This document shows, piece after piece, positions 10,093-20,103 of a stretch of DNA of 64,000 nucleotides. The first letter of the stretch is position 1. Each line of letters starts with the position of its first letter. The notes under the pieces are model-generated. The model had not been told where the DNA came from, ran no database searches, and was given only the letters and a program-made list of their open reading frames with translations. The stretch covers positions 1-64,000 of the forward strand of contig CAJFTS010000012.1 in assembly GCA_904420015.1 (NCBI GenBank). Direction: 5' to 3'. Made by a program: the position numbers and the translations under genes. This DNA is from an uncultured Clostridia bacterium. GTDB taxonomy: Bacteria > Bacillota > Clostridia > Oscillospirales > Acutalibacteraceae.

Positions 10093-11354
10093 CGTTCAAA
10101 GCTCTCCTTTTTCTTAGATTTTGGTTTTCGTGCCGGTATTTGCAGTTCCCACGGGGAAAGCTTCAGTTCCTTTTCGGGCTGTTTATGAAAAATGCTCTTT
10201 TCCTGCTCAGGTGCGGTTTTGCAGAGGGATTTCAGGATACCGTCAATGAAGTCCTTGACCTTTTTGGGCGCAGCCTTTAATGCTTCCAAATACGGCTTGC
10301 ATTTTTCCTTTAATTCTGTGAGTTCAGCTTTCAGGCTTTTCACCTTATCCGATAACGCCCGATTGGAGCTTTCCAAAATTTGAACGGTACGCCTGTTCAC
10401 AAGGCACTCTTTGGCTAAGTTAGATAAAGCGGCATAATCGTCTGTACTCATCTGCACCTTGCCCGTCAGCGTTTTCTTACCGATATTGTCAATCGCCTGT
10501 ACGCTCGCCCGAACGGGCAAAACCTTTTCCAAATCTTCATTGGCAACAGCAATCTTGCTCTCAATATCCGCAAGGCGTTCCTTATCCCTCTCAATTTGAT
10601 ATTGCAGACAGCTTTGGTTTTCGGCGGTGCTGCCACGCTCTCCACGGACAAAATCGTTAAATCCCGCTGCCTGCATATGCTCGAAAAATTCGTCCTGTAA
10701 AATACTGTAGGTGGGGACAAGCACCGCTTTCCCTTTTTCGTCATACACAGGCTTTCCCTGCTCGTCCACAGCCTGCGGTGATTTCCATTTTTTTGAGTGG
10801 CTGACCTGCTGAACAACCTCCTTGACCGTACCGACCAATTCGGGATTTTTGCACCGCTTCGTCCATAACACTTGCTTCTCCACCACGGGCAATGCTACAA
10901 TGTGCATATGGTAGTGGTAAATTGGCTCGCCGTACTGCTCGGACAGGGCGAGGTTAACTTCATCGGCGTGCATAACTGCGGAGAGGATATTGTCCTCGCC
11001 GTAAACCTTTACGGCAAACCGATAGGCTTCAGCATAAAACCGTCTGGCAAATTCATAGCCGCCGTGGGTTTCAAAGTAGTCGGTGTTGACATCTAAAATC
11101 ATCTCGTCAAAGATTTTAGCATCCTTTTTCAGACCACGAAGCGACACTTTGCCGTCTGCGACCAGCTTATCAAGGGTTTCATTGTAGGTCATATCGCCGC
11201 AGGATTTGAAATGCACATTCATCGATGTGCGGGACAGGTCAACATTCATATTGCCGTAATGCTCGTTTTTGCGCTCATTGTGGCGTTCATATTTGCCGAT
11301 GGAATCCCTTGTGCGGGTTTCCACCCTTGCCACGCTGAAATTCTGTCTTGACAT
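10089..11354 (-). CDS. MobV/Pre family relaxase (plasmid recombination enzyme)
   Basis: MSRQNFSVARVETRTRDSIGKYERHNERKNEHYGNMNVDLSRT...HMHIVALPV; coiled-coil C-terminus. Confidence 0.92.
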   Translation of the reverse strand: MSRQNFSVARVETRTRDSIGKYERHNERKNEHYGNMNVDLSRTSMNVHFKSCGDMTYNETLDKLVADGKVSLRGLKKDAKIFDEMILDVNTDYFETHGGYEFARRFYAEAYRFAVKVYGEDNILSAVMHADEVNLALSEQYGEPIYHYHMHIVALPVVEKQVLWTKRCKNPELVGTVKEVVQQVSHSKKWKSPQAVDEQGKPVYDEKGKAVLVPTYSILQDEFFEHMQAAGFNDFVRGERGSTAENQSCLQYQIERDKERLADIESKIAVANEDLEKVLPVRASVQAIDNIGKKTLTGKVQMSTDDYAALSNLAKECLVNRRTVQILESSNRALSDKVKSLKAELTELKEKCKPYLEALKAAPKKVKDFIDGILKSLCKTAPEQEKSIFHKQPEKELKLSPWELQIPARKPKSKKKESFER

Positions 11355-11433
11355 TCTTCTCACTTCCTTTCTGTTTCGGATTGTATTTCTTTCTCCCGAT
11401 GGGAGGATATGTTGAGGTTGGCGGTCATTGTTT

Positions 11434-11537
11434 ACGCACCTTTTTCAAAGTGCGTAACCCACTATGACACTTTCAGCCTTACGGCTGCAAAGTGCCAGTG
11501 GGCTCTCCGAGGGGCAAAGGCACTCTTTGAAAAGAGT
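11434..11537. other. Candidate oriT region upstream of mobV: three consecutive inverted repeats
   Basis: ACGCAC/GTGCGT 11434-11455; CCCACTatgaCACTTTcAGCC/GGCTgcAAAGTGccAGTGGG 11458-11502; ACTCTTTgaAAAGAGT 11522-11537. Confidence 0.5.
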
Positions 11538-11823
11538 ACCTCTGCACTCCTCAGAAACCTCAAGCACGCTGTACGCATAAGAACGATGTAACGCATGATA
11601 CGGTCAAAATGGGGATTGCCGTATAAGCCATTCAGACTGATATATATAAGCCTGATAAGCCTTACGGCAAGCGAATTTCAACCCATAAAAGAGTTACATA
11701 CAAGGTATGTGCCGTTCTCTCCGAATGTCGTTCCTGCCCCCAGTTCAGACAGCGTTGCTTTGCTCATATCATCGCAAAATCATATCCCATTCGGACGGTC
11801 ATTCAGTTGTAAACGGCAAAACA

Positions 11824-11899
11824 AAAGCCGTTACACAGACATCAAAAATCGGCGGGAGCTTTGCTCTCGTTTCAAAATGATGTTCTATGTAACGGCTTT
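11824..11899. other. Long imperfect hairpin with an alternative pairing partner (candidate structured leader)
   Basis: AAAGCCGTTACAcAGAcATCA ... TGATGTtCTaTGTAACGGCTTT with internal GGGAGC/GCTCTC stem; third copy GTAAaCGGC at 11809-11817. Confidence 0.5.
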
Positions 11900-12220
11900 G
11901 AAATTCAAAACCATACTGTTTTTTTGCCCCTCCGCCGCTGACAGTACAAAACAGCTTTTGACGGCGGGCAGCGATACTTCCTCTTAGCGTACCGCAGGCG
12001 TTAGGCGACTTATGCCGCAATTCCATTTCAAGAACATTAGATATTCAGTTGTAACTCTCCGAAAAGGGTATTTTATTATATATCACAGGATAGGTGCTTG
12101 TCAATATTTTTTCGGAGGTTTTTGAATATTTCTCGGTGAAGCTGGGAATACTATTTGGTTTGAACAGAAAGAAAGAGCCAATGAAATATGAGTTTCCTCA
12201 CACCTTCATTGACTCTGCGT

Positions 12221-12394
12221 TTATGTGTTTTGTTCTTTTATGATGGTTACGTGAAAATCCTTTGCTTCAATCAAACTTTCCTGCTTGCATTTCGGGCAAT
12301 AGAGAGGAAAGTTTTTTAACTCTGTATCGTACCGTAATTTAATTCGTGTTTTATTTTTGCACACGGGGCATAGCAGCCATTCTGTTTTAAACAT
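12221..12394 (-). CDS. Cysteine-rich KTR domain protein (57 aa, not in ORF track)
   Basis: MFKTEWLLCPVCKNKTRIKLRYDTELKNFPLYCPKCKQESLIEAKDFHVTIIKEQNT*; two CPxC knuckles. Confidence 0.85.
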   Translation of the reverse strand: MFKTEWLLCPVCKNKTRIKLRYDTELKNFPLYCPKCKQESLIEAKDFHVTIIKEQNT

Positions 12395-12409
12395 ATATTC
12401 TCACCTTGT

Positions 12410-13735
12410 TCAATTTAATAAATGTTTTGATGTCTTATAGAAACAATATATTGCTATAAGCATAGTAATTAATTCTGCAAAAATCAGTCCCATCCATATT
12501 CCGTTCAAGCCCCATATAAAAGGCAATACTACAACTAATACACCTGTCAGAACAATACCTCTAAGCATTGCAATAAAAACAGCCAAGACGGATTTCATAA
12601 TGGACTGCAAATAATATATGGCAAGGTGTCCCACTCCTGCAAACAGCATAGAAAAGAAAATAGGGCTTATAATCTTCGGAGACATCTCTAAAATTTCAGG
12701 TGTGGTTTCCATAAAAATCATGCTGATTTCCTTTGGAAAAATCATTCCGATTACAGTAAAGAAAAGGCTTAAAACAACTTCTGTAATAATGGAATAGCGT
12801 AATATATCAAATATTCGTTTACGCATTTTGCCGCCATAATTTGCAGATATGATAGGCTGTGTAGCTTGTCCTACGCCGTCATACATTTTTTGTATTACGG
12901 AAATGCAGGTATATGCAATGCCAAATATTGCAAGCACTGTTTCATTACCATATTTCATAACCTGATTGTTCAGCAAAATAGTAAGGGCGATATATGCGAT
13001 GTCCACCAGCCCTGCACTAATGCCTGCTCCGACTATTCTTTTAAAGCCTCTAAACCAGTGGTTGGGCTTTGTTAATTTTAAATTGCTTTTTCTACTTATA
13101 ATGTAAACTAAAAAAATAACAGTCTGCACCGCATTTCCCAATACAGTAGCGATTGCTGCACCTGCCATACCTGTTCCGATGGTAAAAGGAAAAACAAGGA
13201 GATAATCTCCCAAAACATTTAATAAGCCGCCTATAATTACCGCATACAATACAATATTAGGCGCTCCGTCTGTTCTGACGATGCACCCTAAGTAAATCGA
13301 CAAAAAGAAAATAGGCATACATCCGATTATCCAATTGCCATATTCCTTTACTAAAGGCATCAGTCTGTCATTTGCTCCAAAGAATATGTAAATAGGTTCA
13401 GCAAATATCAGAAAGCAAATCCAAAGAAACAGTGTAAAAAGCAAAATAAGCACTAGGGAAACAGTAAAGCAAGCGGAATACTTTTCCTTATTCCTTTCTC
13501 CTTCAGCCATGCCCATATATACCGAACCGCCTATACCTACAAAAAGACCGAGAAAGGATGTTACCCCAAATAATGGCGTGACAATCGCCAATGCGGCTGC
13601 GCCGTCAGCGCCAACGCCTTGACCGATCGCAACCATATCCACAAGCTGAAAAATAGATATTGCAGCCGCCGATAAAAGCGATGGGATTAGATATTTTCTG
13701 AATAATACGCTGATTTTATCTGTCAATAAATTCAT
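12410..13735 (-). CDS. MATE family efflux transporter
   Basis: Polytopic; FRKYLIPSLLSAAAISIFQLVDMVAIGQGVGADGAAALAIVTPLF typical MATE N-half. Confidence 0.93.
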   Translation of the reverse strand: MNLLTDKISVLFRKYLIPSLLSAAAISIFQLVDMVAIGQGVGADGAAALAIVTPLFGVTSFLGLFVGIGGSVYMGMAEGERNKEKYSACFTVSLVLILLFTLFLWICFLIFAEPIYIFFGANDRLMPLVKEYGNWIIGCMPIFFLSIYLGCIVRTDGAPNIVLYAVIIGGLLNVLGDYLLVFPFTIGTGMAGAAIATVLGNAVQTVIFLVYIISRKSNLKLTKPNHWFRGFKRIVGAGISAGLVDIAYIALTILLNNQVMKYGNETVLAIFGIAYTCISVIQKMYDGVGQATQPIISANYGGKMRKRIFDILRYSIITEVVLSLFFTVIGMIFPKEISMIFMETTPEILEMSPKIISPIFFSMLFAGVGHLAIYYLQSIMKSVLAVFIAMLRGIVLTGVLVVVLPFIWGLNGIWMGLIFAELITMLIAIYCFYKTSKHLLN

Positions 13736-13816
13736 AACAATGCAATACCTCCTTGCTTTTGTTTTTCAGATAGTGTATTATAAAGTGTGATATAATGTGA
13801 GAGTCAAGAGGTATAT

Positions 13817-14614
13817 ATGAAAAAACAAGATTTGATTTCCATTGGAGTTTTATCCAAAATAACGAATGTGCATATTCAATCCTTGAGATATTATGAAAAA
13901 ATTGGAATTCTCAAACCGATTTATATTGATGAACAAAGTAAATATCGCTACTATTCGTTTTCTCAAATCCGTATAGTAGAAGCAATACAGTATTGTGTCG
14001 AGCTCGATATACCTTTAAAAGACTTTTCTACATTTATTTCTGATTCAGAACAGGAAATTGATTATGCATCTCTTATCGCATACGGTCGAAAAATTGCAAA
14101 CGAGAAAATAGAAATGATAAAGGATAAAACAGAGCATTTAGCGTCTATCGAGCAGGATATGCTACATTCAAAAAAATGTGTTGATAATACCATTATCTCA
14201 TGTACTTTACCACAAAAAACATATTACATATCGCCATATAGCGGTACACAAACAGACCCTATGTTTCGTAATGCTGCAATAAAGTTGTTAAATAATGTAC
14301 ATTTAAATGGTTATAAGACAGGGTATGACATCGGTCTGCTTGCCAGATACAAAAATAATTCCATTGAGCAATATGTTTGCACAGATGTTTTAAATTACAA
14401 TCAAGCAGCTTGCCAAGATAAAAACATTTTTTGTATTCCCGCATCTACCTATTACTGTTTAAAACACAAGCAAAGTGGTATTCTTTCAGCTTTAGATATT
14501 TTTAAGGCATACCTTGAAAATGCCAGTGAATATCTCGTAATTGAAACGGATATTTTTACTGAAAAATATTCCTATAATAATCCGAGCTATGAAATTAGAT
14601 GCACTACTCTATAA
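13817..14614 (+). CDS. MerR family transcriptional regulator with C-terminal effector domain
   Basis: SIGVLSKITNVHIQSLRYYEKIGILKPIYIDEQSKYRYYSFSQI; divergent from MATE gene. Confidence 0.92.
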   Translation: MKKQDLISIGVLSKITNVHIQSLRYYEKIGILKPIYIDEQSKYRYYSFSQIRIVEAIQYCVELDIPLKDFSTFISDSEQEIDYASLIAYGRKIANEKIEMIKDKTEHLASIEQDMLHSKKCVDNTIISCTLPQKTYYISPYSGTQTDPMFRNAAIKLLNNVHLNGYKTGYDIGLLARYKNNSIEQYVCTDVLNYNQAACQDKNIFCIPASTYYCLKHKQSGILSALDIFKAYLENASEYLVIETDIFTEKYSYNNPSYEIRCTTL

Positions 14615-14649
14615 ATATTTTTGTGTATTTCGATATTGATTTTCTGATT

Positions 14650-14680
14650 AAAAAACGGCAGAGGGTAAAAACTCTGCCGT
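14650..14680 (-). terminator. Terminator of tnpV
   Basis: acggcagag/ctctgccgt stem with A-tract on + strand (U-tract on the minus transcript). Confidence 0.65.
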
Positions 14681-14687
14681 CTGTCTG

Positions 14688-15062
14688 CTATGCGGAAATG
14701 ATTTCTTTATTCACAATCTCCATCGCACACGCCCATATGTTATTCATTCTTCCAGTCCATTCTAAGGCGTTTTCCGCCTTTAGCTGTTCCGTGATACACT
14801 GTGCCTGCTTCATTTGCTCTATGGGCCGTTCAAAGAGTTTCTGTGCTTGTTCGTTGATATCAGCAAGATAACTGTTTAACTTGCCGCTTGTCAGTAAATT
14901 CATGTACAGAACTTTGTGATTTTGCTTTAAGTATTGTGCGTGCCGCTGTCCCCATATCCCGATGGGCTTTTCATCTTCGAGTGATAAGGTGAGGTTAGGA
15001 ATAAGATACCCGCTTTCATCGTGATAAGTACCACCCATTTCTTCAAAAATCGATTTTGCCAT
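14688..15062 (-). CDS. TnpV-type transposon protein
   Basis: EEMGGTYHDESGYLIPNLTLSLEDEKPIGIWGQRHAQYLKQNHKVLYMNLLTSGKLNSYLADINEQAQ. Confidence 0.85.
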   Translation of the reverse strand: MAKSIFEEMGGTYHDESGYLIPNLTLSLEDEKPIGIWGQRHAQYLKQNHKVLYMNLLTSGKLNSYLADINEQAQKLFERPIEQMKQAQCITEQLKAENALEWTGRMNNIWACAMEIVNKEIISA

Positions 15063-15230
15063 TGCTGTAATCCTCCGTTATGATTTGAGTTTTTCCTACA
15101 ATTCAATCACTCTGGCTGATTACAAAACCGAAGGGAGAAGCTACTTCCTTATGTAGCCTCTCCTTTATCCGCCTTTTTTCTTTTGGTTTGCCCGCAGATA
15201 TGAAGGTTTTGTAAAATTCCCGATTCTTCG

Positions 15231-15276
15231 TAGACAGGGAAGGGAAAAAAGCCTATTATATGTGAAGCACATGTAA
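15231..15276 (+). promoter_or_regulatory. marR promoter TAGACA-N17-TATTAT with overlapping 21-nt palindrome
   Basis: TAGACA 15231-15236, TATTAT 15254-15259, TTAtATGTG-AAG-CACATgTAA 15256-15276. Confidence 0.6.
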
Positions 15277-15306
15277 ATGAGGTTGGCATACGACACGGGA
15301 TGAAGG

Positions 15307-15789
15307 ATGGTGGAAGTGGACGTACAACTTTTTCGCGAGCAGGTTTGGCGGGACATCCAATTGACCAAAGTATATTTGGATAAGGTGTTCGACCCGGTGG
15401 TGCAGTCGGAGGGGCTGACCATGCTGCAGGCGTTGGTACTGCTGGGGCTCGAACAAAGGAGCATCGATACCGTCGGCTCGCTGTGCAGAGCGACCGGTAT
15501 GGGCCAGGCGAACGCTTCCAACCTTTGTAAAAAGCTGGAGCGGGACGGCTTTCTCCGCCGGGCCCGCAGCGAGGATGACGCAAGGGTGGTGACCTTGCTG
15601 CTCACTGAACAGGGGAAGGGTGCCATCAAGCGGCTTGAAGGAAAATTTCAGGCGTACGATGTGGTGTTGAGAACCATGGAACCTCAAAAGTTTGACGCGG
15701 TTCTTCAGGGCATTGCGGCCGCCCGGGAGATCCTGCATCGGATTTACGCATATCAGCAGGCAGACAAAGGAGGCACGCAGCTATGCTAG
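15307..15789 (+). CDS. MarR family transcriptional regulator
   Basis: LTMLQALVLLGLEQRSIDTVGSLCRATGMGQANASNLCKKLERDGFLRRARSEDDARVVTLLLTEQGK. Confidence 0.9.
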   Translation: MVEVDVQLFREQVWRDIQLTKVYLDKVFDPVVQSEGLTMLQALVLLGLEQRSIDTVGSLCRATGMGQANASNLCKKLERDGFLRRARSEDDARVVTLLLTEQGKGAIKRLEGKFQAYDVVLRTMEPQKFDAVLQGIAAAREILHRIYAYQQADKGGTQLC

Positions 15790-18125
15790 AACTTAAGCAC
15801 ATTCGAAAGACCTACCGGGTGGGGGATATTGAGACCAAGGCGCTCGACGATATCAGCGTGGCGTTCCGTCAGAAGGAATTCGTCGCGATTTTGGGTACCA
15901 GCGGGTCGGGGAAAACCACCTGCCTGAACATCATCGGCGGCCTTGACCGGTACGATTCGGGGGAGCTTGTCATCAAGGGGAAAAAGACCTCTGATTTTAA
16001 GGAGCGGGATTGGGACGCTTACCGCAACAACTCGGTGGGCTTTGTCTTTCAGAGCTACAACCTGATTATGCACCTGAGCATTGTGGAAAACGTGGAGCTG
16101 GGAATGACCTTAAGCGGCGTTTCCTCCGAGGAAAAGCGCAAGCGGGCGTTGCAGGTGCTCGAGCAGGTGGGGCTCAAGGACCATCTGCACAAAAAGCCAA
16201 ACCAGCTTTCCGGCGGCCAGATGCAGCGGGTGGCCATCGCCCGCGCCCTTGCCAACGACCCGGAAATCCTGCTGTGCGACGAGCCCACCGGCGCGCTGGA
16301 TACGGCCACCAGCATCCAGATCATGGATTTGATCCAATCGGTCGCCAAAGACCGGCTCGTGATTATGGTCACCCACAATCCGGAAATTGCCGAGCAGTAT
16401 GCCGACCGGATTATCCGGTTCCAGGACGGCAGGATTATCTCCGACAGCCATCCCCATCAGGAACGGCCCAAGCCGGATGGTTTCACTCTAAAAAAGACCA
16501 GCATGAGCTTTTTTACGGCGCTCAAGCTTTCCTTCAACAACATCCGTACCAAGAAAGGGCGCACCTTCCTGACCTCCTTTGCCTCCAGCATCGGGATCAT
16601 CGGGATTGCGGTCATTTTAAGCCTGTCCACCGGCTTTCGCACCCAGATCGATCAGTTCCAGCAGGACGCTATGGCGGAGTTTCCCATTTTCATCTCCCAG
16701 CAGGCGGCTGAGGTGGATATGGACACCATGATGGAGCAGTCGCAGAAGATGCAGGACCAGATTGAAGGGGAAGGGGAGTACACCGACGCCAAGGAGGTTT
16801 ATCTCCACGACCCGGCCGAATCGCAGATACTGCATCAGAACGTTTTTACCGATGCGTTTATGGATTACCTCAACGGGATTGACCCGGAAATCTGCAGCAG
16901 CATCGGCTATACCCGAATCGTCAATATGAACCTGCTGCGGCAGGTGGACGGCGAAGCCGTACCGGTATCCCTGTCGGGAACCTCCTCTTCCGGGTCCTCT
17001 TCGGCCATGAGCTCCATGCACCTGTCCTCCTATCCCAAAGAGCTCAAGGAGGACAACAGCTCCTATCTTGAGAAGAATTACGACGTGCTGGAGGGCAGCT
17101 ATCCCCAGGAGCCCACCGATATGGTTCTGGTGGTGGATGCCAACAACGAAGTGAAGATAGACGTGTTCAAAAACCTGGGCTTTGACGTGGAGGGCAGGGA
17201 CACCATCCCCTTCTCCGAAATCGTGGGGCTGGAAATGAAGCTCATCCCCAACGACGAGTACTACGTCAAGACCGAGTTCGGCACCTTCCTGCCGGGGACT
17301 GATTACAACGCCATGTATCAGTCGGATAACGCGGTGACGGTGCGCATTGTGGGTGTGGTCCGCCAGAAGGAGGACATCGGCTATGGCCTTCTGGGCGCCG
17401 GTCTTGCCTATAGCGACGAGCTTTCTCAGATGATCATCGATACCGCCGCCGATTCGGAAATCGTCAAAGCGCAGAAGGAAAGCGACCAGAACGTTATGAC
17501 CATGGAGGAGCTGGATGAGGAGACCAAAGCCTCCTTCCTTTCCTACCTGGGCGGCGACGCCACCCCTTACATGGTGATGGTCTACCCCAACAACTTTGAG
17601 GATAAGGATGCGGTCACCGCCTATCTGGACGCCTACAACGAAGGCAAGGACGCGGACGACCAGATCATCTATACCGATCTCGCCGCCACCATGTCCTCCA
17701 TGACCGGCGGTATTATGGACGGCATCACCATTGTATTGGTGGCCTTCGCCGCCATCTCGCTGGTGGTCAGCCTGATTATGATTTGCATCATCACCTATAC
17801 CTCGGTGCTGGAGCGCACCAAGGAGATCGGCATTCTGCGGGCCCTGGGCGCCCGCAAGAAGGATATCACCCGGGTGTTCGACGCGGAGACCTGTATTTTA
17901 GGCGTGTTTTCCGGGGTGCTCGGCGTGGTGATCGCCTGGCTGCTCAACTTCCCCATCAACCAGATTCTCTACAGCATGACGGAGCTGGAAAACGTCTCCA
18001 GCCTTCAGATTACCCATGCGGTGCTGCTGGTTGTGATCAGCACGGTGCTGACCATGCTCGGCGGCCATATTCCGGCGCGTATGGCGTCTAAGCGGGACGC
18101 GGTGGAAGCGCTTCGCTCGGAATAA
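15783..18125 (+). CDS. MacB-like ABC transporter, fused ATPase and FtsX-type permease
   Basis: GTSGSGKTTCLNIIGGLDRYDSGE, LSGGQMQRVAIARAL, C-terminal FtsX domain TKEIGILRALGARKKDI. Confidence 0.95.
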   Translation: MLELKHIRKTYRVGDIETKALDDISVAFRQKEFVAILGTSGSGKTTCLNIIGGLDRYDSGELVIKGKKTSDFKERDWDAYRNNSVGFVFQSYNLIMHLSIVENVELGMTLSGVSSEEKRKRALQVLEQVGLKDHLHKKPNQLSGGQMQRVAIARALANDPEILLCDEPTGALDTATSIQIMDLIQSVAKDRLVIMVTHNPEIAEQYADRIIRFQDGRIISDSHPHQERPKPDGFTLKKTSMSFFTALKLSFNNIRTKKGRTFLTSFASSIGIIGIAVILSLSTGFRTQIDQFQQDAMAEFPIFISQQAAEVDMDTMMEQSQKMQDQIEGEGEYTDAKEVYLHDPAESQILHQNVFTDAFMDYLNGIDPEICSSIGYTRIVNMNLLRQVDGEAVPVSLSGTSSSGSSSAMSSMHLSSYPKELKEDNSSYLEKNYDVLEGSYPQEPTDMVLVVDANNEVKIDVFKNLGFDVEGRDTIPFSEIVGLEMKLIPNDEYYVKTEFGTFLPGTDYNAMYQSDNAVTVRIVGVVRQKEDIGYGLLGAGLAYSDELSQMIIDTAADSEIVKAQKESDQNVMTMEELDEETKASFLSYLGGDATPYMVMVYPNNFEDKDAVTAYLDAYNEGKDADDQIIYTDLAATMSSMTGGIMDGITIVLVAFAAISLVVSLIMICIITYTSVLERTKEIGILRALGARKKDITRVFDAETCILGVFSGVLGVVIAWLLNFPINQILYSMTELENVSSLQITHAVLLVVISTVLTMLGGHIPARMASKRDAVEALRSE

Positions 18126-18140
18126 GATCCCTGTATTTCC

Positions 18141-18176
18141 CGCCCGGCCGTATCCTTTGCGCGGCCGGGCGTTTTT
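18141..18176 (+). terminator. Terminator downstream of ABC transporter
   Basis: cgcccggccg...cggccgggcg ttttt. Confidence 0.75.
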
Positions 18177-18690
18177 CATTCTAGCTTCGGCGTAAAAACC
18201 ACGGCAATACCGGGGAGAAGAAAAAGCGTCCGCTTTCTTCATAGAGTGAGACGGATGAGGCGGACCGTTTCGCTGGGTGCAAGAAGCGGTCGGGAGAAAA
18301 CGGCTTTCGCCGCTGCAGCGGGCGGGATGCAACCGGCCGGTATCCCGAGCCCACAGAAAGCCGCCCGGTATTGTGCCCTTTCAAGGCTTGTGCATGCCAT
18401 GCGTTTTACGCCCGGTTTCCCTAGGGCGGCGATAAGGTTGGATGCGGCCGGCTGCCGGGAGAGAAGGTTCCTTGGCGCTTCGGCGGGATCAAGCGGGAAC
18501 CCGAATGGGTCAGATGCGGGAGGAAAAGGAAACCCAACCCTTTTGGGATTTACCGGCGGGCTTGACCGGGCTTTTTTGAGCGCGCGGCAAAAGCAGGCCG
18601 GTTTTGCGACGGGATTCGAGGGGCGGCGCGGAAGGGATGCCGTACAATGGGGAAGGTTTCATCTTTAGGAAAAGGAGACCGGTTCCACCG

Positions 18691-20103
18691 ATGGATAAAT
18701 ATAAAAAGCTGATTTCCAACACCGTCATATTTGCCGTCGGCACCTTCAGCTCAAAGGTGCTGGTGTTTTTGCTCATGCCCCTGTATACGTCGGTTTTGAG
18801 CAATGCGGAATACGGCGTGACCGATCTGCTGGTACAGACGGGAAACCTGCTGCTGCCCCTGGTGTCCCTCGGGGTGGTCAACGCCGTGGTGCGCTTCGGG
18901 CTGGACCGAAGCGTCCATAAAACCGACGTGTTTTCCACCGGGCTTTTGACCATCTTCTGTGGGTTTGGAGTGCTGCTGGCCTTCTGGCCCTTGCTCGACC
19001 GGGTGGAGGCGATCTCCGGCCATACGGGGCTGATCTATGCCTTTGTGCTCATGTCCTCTTTGCGCTCCCTTTGCTCTCATTTTACCCGGGCAAGGGGGCT
19101 TGTGCGCCTTTATGCCTTCGACGGCATCCTCAGCACCGTCACCACCATCCTCTTCAACGTCCTGTTTTTGGTGGGACTGGGCTGGGGGGTGTCCGGCTAT
19201 GTGCTGGCCATGGTCTGTTCGGATTTTATTTCGGTGGTATTTTTGTTTGCCGTGGGCCGGCTGAGCCGCTTTGTAAGCATCGGCAGGCTGGACGGAAAAA
19301 CCGTCAAGGCCATGCTCAAATATGCCGTCCCGATGATTCCAAACACGATGTTCTGGTGGATTACCAACGTCTCCGACCGGTACATTGTCACCGCCCTGTG
19401 CGGGGAGGCTGCCAACGGCCTTTATGCGGTGGCCTATAAGATTCCGTCCGTCGTGGTGCTGATTTCCGGCATCTTTATGGATGCCTGGCAGCTTTCTGCC
19501 GTGACTGAGGAGAAGGCCCGGTCCCGTTTTTTCACCAAGGTATTTCGATCCTACAGCGCCCTGATTATGATGGCGGCGTCCGGGATCATCCTTGTTTGCA
19601 AGCTGATGACCAAGCTGCTGGTCAGCGACGAGTTTTACGCTTCCTGGCAGTATATCCCCCTGCTGGTGCTGGCGACGGCGTTTTCCTGCCTGGTCAATTT
19701 CCTCGGCAGCGTCTATATGGTCAAAAAGAAAAGCCTGCTCTCCTTGGTGACAACAGCGGCCGGAGCGGGGCTGAATATTGCTCTCAACTTCCTGCTTATC
19801 CCGGTAATGGGGGTGAACGGCGCGGCCCTTGCAACCTTTGCAAGCTATCTGTTCGTCTTTCTCCTGCGGGCGGTTACCGCCCGGTGGTTTCTTTTTATCG
19901 ACTACGGCGCCGCAAAGCTGGCGGTGAATACCCTGCTGCTGGTTTCCCAAAGCGTGTGTATGCTTTTGCAGCCGCCCTACTGGTTTTTGCTGCAGGCGGC
20001 CTTTGTTCTGTTCATTTTCGCCGTCAATTCCAAGGAGCTTTTGGAGAACGCTCAAAAGCTCCTGCCCCGCAACCGGAAGGCCCAGGGGCGTAGCTCAAAA
20101 TAG
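18691..20103 (+). CDS. Oligosaccharide flippase family protein (Wzx/MOP superfamily)
   Basis: MDKYKKLISNTVIFAVGTFSSKVLVFLLMPLYTSVLSNAEYGVTDLLVQT; RBS aaaggag. Confidence 0.9.
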   Translation: MDKYKKLISNTVIFAVGTFSSKVLVFLLMPLYTSVLSNAEYGVTDLLVQTGNLLLPLVSLGVVNAVVRFGLDRSVHKTDVFSTGLLTIFCGFGVLLAFWPLLDRVEAISGHTGLIYAFVLMSSLRSLCSHFTRARGLVRLYAFDGILSTVTTILFNVLFLVGLGWGVSGYVLAMVCSDFISVVFLFAVGRLSRFVSIGRLDGKTVKAMLKYAVPMIPNTMFWWITNVSDRYIVTALCGEAANGLYAVAYKIPSVVVLISGIFMDAWQLSAVTEEKARSRFFTKVFRSYSALIMMAASGIILVCKLMTKLLVSDEFYASWQYIPLLVLATAFSCLVNFLGSVYMVKKKSLLSLVTTAAGAGLNIALNFLLIPVMGVNGAALATFASYLFVFLLRAVTARWFLFIDYGAAKLAVNTLLLVSQSVCMLLQPPYWFLLQAAFVLFIFAVNSKELLENAQKLLPRNRKAQGRSSK

